Below are positions 1 to 9,460 of a DNA stretch of 21,154 nucleotides, one piece after another. Below the pieces are notes generated by a model, which was not told the DNA's origin, did not search any database, and worked only from the letters and a program-made list of their open reading frames with translations. Origin of the DNA: Collodictyon triciliatum (Eukaryota > CRuMs); the NCBI GenBank assembly GCA_043381765.1, contig JBHJMP010001198.1:1-21154 (forward strand), given 5' to 3'. The first letter of the stretch is position 1. Every line of letters begins with the position of its first letter. The position numbers and the translations under genes were made by a program.

Positions 1-120
1 TTTGTTTTTTGTTTTTTGTTTTTTGTTTTTTGTTTTTTGTTTTTTGTTTTTTGTTTTTTGTTTTTTGTTTTTTGTTTTTTGTTTTTTGTTTTCTGTTTTT
101 TTGTTTTTTGTTTTTTGTTT
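1..120. repeat. (TTTTTTG)n heptamer array at the contig edge
   Basis: About seventeen tandem copies of a T6G heptamer, nearly perfect until about position 92, where one unit carries a C (ttttctg) and one has an extra T; the array fades at about 120. It runs off the left end of the window, so its true length is unknown. It has only one G per unit, unlike known G-rich telomere repeats, and is best read as a simple-sequence array that stopped the assembly. Confidence 0.9.
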
Positions 121-244
121 TCTTTCTCACGAAAGCCTAACAGCGCATCGTCCCTGTGAATTTTAGCATGTCTGTAGGTCTTTCACAGCCTAAAAATTAT
201 TATTATTAATATAATAGTCAGAAAGCCTGAGAAGGCCAGAGACA

Positions 245-1030
245 AGGCGAGTCGTCTCTTTGCAAGGTAGCATCAAGCTTGAATACTCCGTTGTCAGAGC
301 TAACCGTAAGCGTTGCGACAGTCAACACTCGCGCCTCGCGTCCTTCTTGAAAGCGAACAAACTTTGCGAAGAGTCCATCCAACTGCGCTTACCGGACAGC
401 GAAGGCCTTTGCCTGATCGCCTTTCTGCATCGCACAAAACGCCCGAAAGCTTCTGGAACTGAAGCAGGTAAGTTTGATCGATATTACGATCAGCTTCGCT
501 AGAACTAAACCAACAGAGACTTACATGATGCTCTACCAACTACCGCTGGACGTGTGGCCGCAACTCTTTCGTGAGGAGCTGAAGCCGTTCAGACCGACCC
601 ACGCGGAGATAAAAAAAAAAAAAAGGACAAAGGCTTCTTCACAGACACGGCTGTGGTGAAGCTTCTTTGTCACAAAAACCAGCGCCCACCAAAGATAGTC
701 CGTTTACCCTGCCCCAGCCTTTCGCACCCAGAACCAAGGAGCATGAGCAAACAGCACAAGTCGAATCCAAACTTAGAACTCCACACACCAGAGACAGTCC
801 GAGCAAGCAGGAGCGTATGTTTCTAAAACCACAAGTGCGTAACCATACTCCGGTTAAACAAAGACCACTGCCAGCTACGCATGGTTCCGAAACCAGGGGA
901 CGGTCAAGCGCCACTTCCGTGAATGCCAAACAAACAACGATGTATCGCTTTTTGTCTGAGTCGCCCAGCAAGAAACGCAAGGAAAGTAACCCGTTGTCCT
1001 CTCAAAAGACTCATCCAGTGGAATGAAAGA
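245..1030 (+). other. GC-richer block with broken open frames, unrecognised
   Basis: This block is clearly GC-richer than the flanking sequence and has long open stretches in different plus-strand frames. Frame A (260-502) would encode a basic segment containing SRLASFLKANKLCEESIQL and carries a textbook donor (CAG|GTAAGT) at about 467. Frame B (about 474-659) contains LPLDVWPQLFREELKPF. Two frames stay open downstream of an A14 run at 611-624: one ending at the TGA of 1024-1026, rich in S, T, P, K and R, and one containing FFTDTAVVKLLCHKNQ. No start, domain or family is recognisable. It may be a decayed mobile-element ORF or part of a spliced gene; indels at the A14 run would explain the frame changes. 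Either reading is a guess. Confidence 0.3.
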
Positions 1031-1471
1031 AGACGAAACCCTGTCTGAGATAGACGGTTGAAAGGACTCGTCGGAATCGATTTTTAAAGTAACAGCCATG
1101 TGCGTACTTTCATCGACCCGACAACTTTATCCGCTCTCCTATCAGTCTAGAACACAACCAGAAATCGCGTTGGAGCTGATTCACCTCGGTAGAACAGTCT
1201 GCGTGTGAGAACACTTGTCTCTTTTATATCTTGTTTCCTTTTTTCTTTGCCACCCAAAACACAAAAACTCCAACCACACAATCCGGGGTTTTCCACTGTC
1301 TTGTCCACAGCTCATTATTGTCCTAGAGGCGAAAGTCGTTTCCTCGGCTTTGTTTTCTCTCGATAAATTGTCGAAATAGGAACAAAAAAGTGCTCTGCTT
1401 TCTTTTATTGCACAGTTTTGATAGGGCCATGCCCTTAATTTTTTTATCATGTTTTTTCGATGAGGCATATT
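1031..1471. other. No gene seen; 3' flank of the minus-strand gene
   Basis: No convincing coding frame on either strand. The minus-strand sequence after the TGA at 1472-1474 is AT-rich and is the likely 3' untranslated region of the large gene; I see no AATAAA close to the stop on that strand. Confidence 0.5.
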
Positions 1472-2551
1472 TCAAGTGTCTTCGGATATCGGGTCAGGTG
1501 TGAGGATTCCATGTTCCTTCGTTCGCAATTGGTGCATTCGCTCCTTGAGCTCCGAAATCTTTTTCTTGTACCACTCAATTTCCTCCTTTGGCCTAATAGA
1601 TATTGATTGATTTTTTTTTCAGTCGGTTCAGATGATTTATGTGCGGTTATTATAAAATCCATCAACAATCCTGCGAAACTAGATAATAACACAGTTGGTA
1701 TACTTTCCAAGTTTAGAGGCCAAAGAATATAAGCGAATGTAAATCAGCTCCACAGTAACTAGGTCTACTACATTTTGAATTCCTTCATTTTAATATTTTT
1801 CTTCTTGGATTGCAGATCCCATATTATTATTTTAACGAATGTTGATTATTTGAAATAATGTAGCGATTCTTCGGTAATATTATTAGAAGCTAAAGCTATA
1901 TCTACCCATATCCTCCATTCCTGCCTTGTCGGGGCTTTCCACCCATTTCAGTAGACATTCCTCCAGTAGTGCCCAAATAGATTTTTCAGCCTCGAGATAA
2001 ACGGACAGATGAGCCGCAGCATATTTGGAACACTATGCATCGATTAAAAATAAGTGCGTGTAATTATCTAATACGATACCTTTCAAATAAATCATCATCT
2101 CATTCAAGTTCATATCATATATAATATGTAAAGGGGATTACATGTTTGGATTTTTCCTTCATTATTGGATCCACTCACCGATAATATTGCGCGCCATAAC
2201 GCTCCGATATCCCCAAAATTATATTCTGTGGCTTCCTTGCAAATCCCATCGAGTAACCCGTTTCCTGTCAATTTTAATATCTCGACGATTTTTTGTTTGC
2301 CCAAGTGAGCAACGAATGAAGATTCATGAGCATGAGCAGAATAAACACAACCGTTGCTCAACAGCTCCTTGTAGATTCGAAGCAGCTCATTCACAAGTCT
2401 AGCATCCATTTCTTGAATTTGTGGGCTTTCTTCGATTTCTGTAACTAGCAATTTGATGTACTCTCCCCACGCTCCTTGTTTTTGTGGCTCGCTTTTAAGA
2501 TACCTCTCCACGAGAAAAGGATACAAGTTGTCGTCTTTCGCTAATTTGTAT
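1472..2551 (-). CDS. C-terminal helical repeat region and coiled coil
   Basis: Exons 2551-2179, 2032-1906, 1782-1704 and 1592-1472. The first two are amphipathic helices (ARLVNELLRIYKELLSNG, KIVEILKLTGNGLL, ALWRAILS joined to CSKYAAAHL, SIWALLEECLLKWVE) like the TPR- or HEAT-like superhelix that often ends STAND proteins. A phase-1 GTAGAT donor at 1905 leads to IQNVVDLVTVELIYIRLYSL, and the last exon gives EEIEWYKKKISELKERMHQL, a short coiled coil, then DPISEDT and TGA at 1472-1474. Ignoring that donor gives an earlier stop at 1883-1885. The phase match and coding-like sequence favour the longer form. Confidence 0.7.
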
Positions 2552-5500
2552 CTGAAAGATAAATATGACCACCAAAATAAGTTCGTTGTAATGAATAAAA
2601 GACGTAGGAGGTGATTTTTTTAGGCTTGAAATAGATGCAAGTCTACCAACCTGTTCTCACTAGAGTGAATAAATCCAAAATGCTCCAGCATCGAGAAGAA
2701 AGCCTCACTATAAACGATCCAATGAATCAAATTAGAATATAAAGTAAAAAATAATAATACTCATTGTTACCATTTAAATCTGTCCGATTCGTCTTGACGA
2801 CTCTCCAGCAGTATTTTTTGGTGGGTTTCCATTCGAATCCCAATATTCGTAACCAAGAAATTTGTGATTGTAAAATGCACAAGTTGAATACCTGTAAGAA
2901 TATCGATGAAAGTGGTTATTTGTAGCAACAGATATCACGCTTCATCTCATTAAAAAGATACTGCGTTTCGAATTATACCGTAGTGCTCTTCATATTTGCC
3001 GATTATATATGACAAGAGCTCATTATCGTCTTTTGAACTCGCCTTCAAAGTAATTTCCCGTAAAAAGACGTTCAGTTTCTCAAACACACCGAAATTAATG
3101 AGTTCTGACAAAACCAAACGCAGTAGAGAGGATTTACCTTTGAAAATAAAAAAGAACAGATTTGGTCAAACCGAGTCGGCGAGAAATATCGAACTTGAAT
3201 GTTTGAGCTTACATAAAGACGACGTCTCCTTAATTCCATCTTCCAACATTCTGATTTGTTCTTCTGATAAAATCTTAAAATATCTTTCACAATAAGACTG
3301 AAAATATTTTATTACAGCGCCGGGCTGCAAGTTTTTGCTATCCATCTTTAAATTTGATGCAATTAACAAGGAAACTTGATTTTACTTTGAATCGAATAAA
3401 GGAAAGAAAAAAACAAGGAAACTTGATTTTTATCCAAACATTTGTCACTCGTCAAGATATATTTGAAAAAAAACTACATCGAACCTCATATTCCAAATTT
3501 ACATTATGGGGAACTTGTTCCTAGAGTGCATGATACAAAATTTACTAGGTATTATCTTACTAGAAAACAAACATAAATTACAGAAGAAAAATACGCACTT
3601 AATGTCTCGATGTGAATAGGAACATACACCAAAGTCTTTATTTAATGCGTTCACCACCTGGCACTTTGCCATTTCGACTAGTTTTTCTATATCTTTCTTT
3701 TCAAACACAAAAACTGGATAACGGTTTCTTATGTCAGAAATTAGTCCTTGTTGTTTTTCTCTGTCTTCTTGGTCCTTATTCTCTTCCTGTGTACCCACCC
3801 AAGTTAAAATTTCAGTTTCTTGGAAACTGAGTGATTCAATCCGTATGATAATGCCCAGAGATAACTTCAAAAGTATATATTCGCTCAATATTTGATTACC
3901 CCTGTCCTCTCGTAAAAGAAAACACGGTGTGCATATGGATTTTCGATGAAGCCTGCAGCTCGAACCTTTTTTTTTTTTTTGGTTACATTTTTTAGATGAA
4001 CCACGGAAATTTAAAGCTTTTTTTCGGGTATGATTATTTACCTCAAGCTAAAAGATTGTTTGGCACGGGCGCCAACAGCAAAGTCTGTCGTGAATAAAAA
4101 AAATTGTTTACCTCAAGCTCTGTGGCACTCGCATTTTCATAATTATTGACCCATGTAAATTCATGATTTATTCTCCTATTCCACTCTCTTGGATCATTTC
4201 TCTTTGGAATCCACCCATACCTTGAATATAATTTCCAATCAATACCCAAAAAAGTCATATTTTATGTAATATTTCTTATACTAACAATATGTCTAACCTT
4301 GAGCCCAGGAAACAAATAAAATACTTTGATTTTTTAACACCTTCAAGGCATTTATGTATTGTCTGTTTGTAATTTAGGAGTCTATCAAAACATGACATGC
4401 CAATTATGCGTTCATTTATTTATTTTTTAATTTTTACAAATTTTTAAGGGATATTATTATGAATAGGTTAAGGGAAAAAAGAAAACACCTCTCCGTTTTC
4501 CGACTCCTCCCGTGAAACGCCCCATCTCAAATCGATGAATCTAATCGCAACTCCAAGCTTATGAGCGGCATTGATTATGCTATGAAGGAAATAATAACAA
4601 AAATTAATGAGGTTCTTTCTCAAGGATTGCTAATTGAATTTTTTCAACCTTGGTTGTGCGTATCTGCAGAAGCTCTCGCGAACCATCTTCATGTCCTTGA
4701 ATGTGGAAGAGAGAAAAATGTGAATATCCTTCATACCTTCCTTTAATTTTTCCCTTTCTATAGGTTTTGTTCCCGGCATAATGAAAACGCAAAGTGCTTG
4801 TTGGAAGCTTCAACCCCATGTATTCGGCCTGTTTGATTTCGTGCACTTCCCTACTGCTGCATTTGACGTTTGGATAAAACGGATTCCATTTAATAGGAAA
4901 AGCAAGAAATTCGAGGTTTGTAAGTCGCTCTCCTTTGCTTTCAGGAACCAAGACTTCTGATTCAATCACATTTGCGAACTCTGGTCTGAGCAAGTGAATA
5001 TGTTGATGAACTTTTCCTACTTGAAATTTCTCAATGCATTTTGGACAAATAATCCCTTCTTTTTGGATGGCAATATTTACCTTTGGTTTTATCAATTCAT
5101 CCACAATGAATTTGATTGCTTTGTACGTACAACTTATACCGTTTAAGGTCTTAACAATAAGAATGATTTTTTGAGTGCTGGGTAGTTTGAGATACTTTGG
5201 TTGGTGTTGAGTCTCCTATTTATATTTAAATGCTTTGTTATTAGAAATGTACAAAGAGTTAAGAAAAGAAAATAATGACACTTTGTATCCATCAAACACA
5301 TATACCTGGAAAGTGGATGTTGGTAAAAAGTACAATAATGCAGCGAAATCGTTATTTTCATTCATCAGCATCCTGCCTTCCGAGTCTTCAGTCAATGAAA
5401 AGGGAAATATCATGCGTTGTTTGCTAAGAAATAAACTGGATGGTAATATCTTAGAGTAGGCATTCAACTTTGTCACAATATCACTGATAATGTGGCTGAT

Positions 5501-8500
5501 GCTATTTTTGGGAATTTCGTGTTGGTATTGAATAATGTAATGAACCGCTTCCTTAACCCCAGATAGGTCCGTAACCCAAACATCATTAGGTGTTTCATCA
5601 TCCACAAGGATAGGAAAAATGATTTTCGTCTTATTAATATAATAAGCAAGTTTATAGTCACAAAATAGCTTTATGACCTGATTTGAAAATTCTGGTATCG
5701 AAGATGGTATTATTGATCTGCATTTTGATTTGATTACCATCTTTATTGCTTGTTTGAGCTCTGCTTCTTGGTAGATGCCTCTGATTTTGTTTCTTTGATT
5801 TTCTTTGAGAATTTGAGTTTTTGTGACGGCCTCAAGGTTAAAAACTTCACGGAAACATGATATCAATATGTCTGGGTCAAGAAAAACTGCATCGCCCATT
5901 TTTTCGCCCTTTTCGTTCCAGACAATAATGCCCAAGTCGGCAAGGAATCGAAGAGCTGATTTAGTTTGCTCTGCATCTAAATCGAAACTTCTGCCCATGT
6001 CAAGTGCATCTTTAATCGACACTGACGGAAATACCTGTCTCCACAGAATCAAAACGTCCTTGAGCTGATTGTATTTTCTTGGTATGTTTTGTCCGACATT
6101 CGGCAACTCTAATAACTCGCGGTGAATGTGCTCTTTCAGCTCGAATATGCCATCACCAGTATTGCTGCTAGTCATAAAATGACCGCAAAATATTATTTTA
6201 CCCTTATAGTGTTCTAAGACTTTCAGTCTCTGATACGCTTGCTCACATGCTCCTTTGGCCTCATCCACATCCTTCTGGGCTTCGAATGTGTCTAAGTGCG
6301 TTCCCACAAGGATAAGATGGGCTCCCGAGCAGATATTGGAAACCATATTAAGCCATTGAGCCACACTCGCCAGTTGCGGTTTTTCTGACATATTGTAAAC
6401 TACCAATGTTAGTGCGTTGCCAGCCAAGAAAAATGAATGAGTTGCGTGGAAAATATCCTGACCACCAAAGTCCCATATTTTTGTATTGATGCTTGGCTCT
6501 ATATAATCCAGAAGAATACCATCTTTCTCAATTTCGATTCCATCCGTTCTTTTTCGTTCAGGGTCTACCGTTGAGATGAAACGTTCGGGTGTTCTGGGTT
6601 TGTCTTGCCTCAGCGACATTCTCAGTGTCGTTTTTCCTGCTTCTCCCTCACCAAGTAAAATGATTCTGCCTTCTCTGTTTGTGACTACATCTCCAAGTGA
6701 TGCAAGATAGTCATATATATCCGCAGAGTCTCTCTGAAGTACATTCAGAGGAATATTCTTGATAGTGTTCCCCTCAAAGCGGAGTCCAGTTCTTAATTTT
6801 TTTATATTTGCGAGGATAGTCGGGATTTCCGTTATCTGCATGATAAGAATGATTTTTCAAAGAATTGGATTGGTCTGTTGGCTTGGAAAGGAGAAGGCAC
6901 TATTAGAAAAAGAAAATTACATGCGATTTTTTGTTATATACATTTGAATTGGATAAAACAAATGACCTTGTTGTGAGAGAAGTTCAATTGTTCTAGGTTC
7001 GTGAGACCAGAGATAGAATCAGGGACTGCAGTCAGCTAAAATTGAAATTGTTTACAACAAAAAGCCTCATTCATATAATTCACTTCAAAAGAAAGTTTTC
7101 TATCATTTTTTACTTGACATTGCGATATATTCAGCCTTTTCATCCAAAACATGACACTGAAGCACGAAGGTATTGTTTTTATCTATTGTGTCACCAAAAA
7201 ATTAATTCGAAATCTATATATTTAAATAACATTTCGGTCAATACGAGAAAAATAAATGATACTGAAATAATCGTGTATTATAAATAGAAACCTTGTTGAG
7301 TGACATATCCAAAAACTCGACCGCGTTCATGTAAGACAGATGTTCGGGGCATTCGGTAAACTATTTAAATCTTAATTTTAGACCTTAATATCTATTGATA
7401 TAGTTTTCATTATATAATATTTAAAACATAAGATGTTAAAATGAGTTACTTGATTATTACTGATGTTGAGATACGTCAATTTAGTCAAGCGTGTGATGTT
7501 ACTTGGCAATTCAGATATTTCCATTCCGTAAAAATTAAGTGATTGGAAGCTAATTTGAATCTCACTTGGAATCCACCCGCCTACTATCATCTCGTCCATC
7601 TTTTATTTTTATTTTATTTATTTATTTGGGTTTCTTCTTATTTTTCTTTCATGATTTTTAAATGTTTTCTAGTATATAAAATTTAGGTAACCACGGGAAT
7701 TTCGAAGAGTTGCAGAGAACGGATGTGCTTGTGGTCTGAGCATCTCGTATTGTTCCACACCGGAAGTGTTGTGATGCCATTCGGTGCTCTCTGTATGGTT
7801 TGAGTACCGGATGTGCCTTTTATGACTAACTGCTTCAGATTTCTAAGTGCTGTAAATTGCGGTGGGAGTTCTTCAATCTGAACACATTGGCATTAGTATA
7901 AATCTATTTTGTCTTCAATCAATCCGTGCGTCATTATAAAGGTACTATTTCATAAATACAAAAATCTGTAAATAATTCACCAAGTCTACAAAAAAATTGT
8001 ATATTATTTTAATGTCCTATAATGAAAAGGCATTTGATAAATATTTTCAAAAGCATTGTATATAAAAATTTTGTCGTCTAGAGTTAATGCTAATCAAATC
8101 AGACAGGAATTATTCTATTGATATCTATTGTGACTGGTCTAAGCGTTTATGTAGATGTAGTTCTACTCACTTTGTTCTGGCTGATGTTAATAAAGCTCAG
8201 ATTCACCAGGAGAGATATGTTGGCTGGGAGTGTAGATACCTATTTGCAAATTTCTTTTACAAAAGAGAGCATGAAATCCAAGCCAAATACCAAAAAATGA
8301 TACATGATAGTTGAAATTACTCTATTTGTGTTTATTTTAAAATTTTAATGGAATTATCATAATACCCTGTTGGTGGATACATCAAGTGACAATATTAGTG
8401 ACAATGTACAGATGACTGTGGGAAAAAGATCAAACTAAAGTGCATGTAAATTTGTGAACACATTTTTATTCTGGATAGTCTTTATTTATAGTTTCATCTA

Positions 8501-8674
8501 AAATAGTTTATGAATGTGTAACCATGTTGTATCTGAAGCTGATATTTGTGAGGTTCGTCAAGTTTGATATGTTTGCTGGAAGCGTAGATATGCCTTTCTG
8601 TATGAAATTCAACGAGCGGAGTTGGACGTATGCGTCGTTTGGGGTCCATCCTGGCTTCATAATTTCATCCTCCT

Positions 8675-8730
<56 letters not shown>

Positions 8731-9401
8731 TGTTGATTAGCTTTTTTACGGGTAAGTATTTTATTTTTATTTAGCTTACTGGCTCGTAGAGCTGCAGGGC
8801 GTGTATACTTCTAATGTCTTTGTAAAAAGTGTCTGTGTTACTCCACACTGGAAGTGTTGTGATGCCACGCGGGGCCCTCTTTATGGAAATTTTCTCCTCG
8901 CTTTCGATGAAAAGGGTCTTCAGATTTGTGAGTGCTGTGATTTGTGGTGGGAGTTCCTCAATCTGAGTATATCAAAATTAGTGCAAGTATGCTTTATCTA
9001 AACTAGGATATACATTATAGCAAACGTAATGCTTTCTTGATTCAAAATCCTATGACTTATTTACCGTATCCACAACAATATTTTTCATTTGTTTCAATGA
9101 AATAATAAAAAAATATTTTAAATAACCTTATTACAATGCATATTGTAGCCACAAACCATCACGTAGCGAGATGATTAGTTTCGAATCAGGTGAAATTTTA
9201 TGTATCACATGATCTTCATTTAAATGTAAGGAGAGTGTCTTTTACGTACCTCGGTCTGACTGACGTCGATTGAACTCAGATTTACCAGGAGGGAGATATT
9301 GACTGGCAGCACAGACATATTTTTCCCCTTGAAATTTAACGAGCAGAGTTTGATGTATGCGTCGTTTGGGGTCCATCCTGGCTTCATGATTTCAACCTCC
9401 T

Positions 9402-9460
<59 letters not shown>

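Noticed and set aside
1883-1905. Stop at 1883-1885 as the end of the large gene
   Set aside because: A GTAGAT donor just upstream is phase-matched to two more coding-like exons ending in a coiled coil; kept only as an alternative.
2996-3295. Plus-strand 99-codon frame
   Set aside because: It lies opposite exons 3345-3213 and 3137-2979, whose splice phases and family pattern support the minus strand.
4043-4258. Minus frame starting MTFLGIDW as a gene start
   Set aside because: Its first 13 codons are intron; splicing 4298 to 4220 rebuilds the conserved FLGSRYGWIP motif.
4604-4757. Continuation of the COR frame (GYSHFSLFHIQG) as coding
   Set aside because: The same DNA in another frame gives the conserved HIFLSSTFKDM block, which is far more convincing.
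5216-5305. C-terminal tail of the Roc-COR frame after TFQ
   Set aside because: It begins at a CAG|GTATAT donor and the tail is low-complexity intron; the next exon continues COR in phase.
8087-8314. Plus-strand frames over 8087-8314
   Set aside because: They are the reverse of the minus-strand LRR exon 8171-8239 and its introns.
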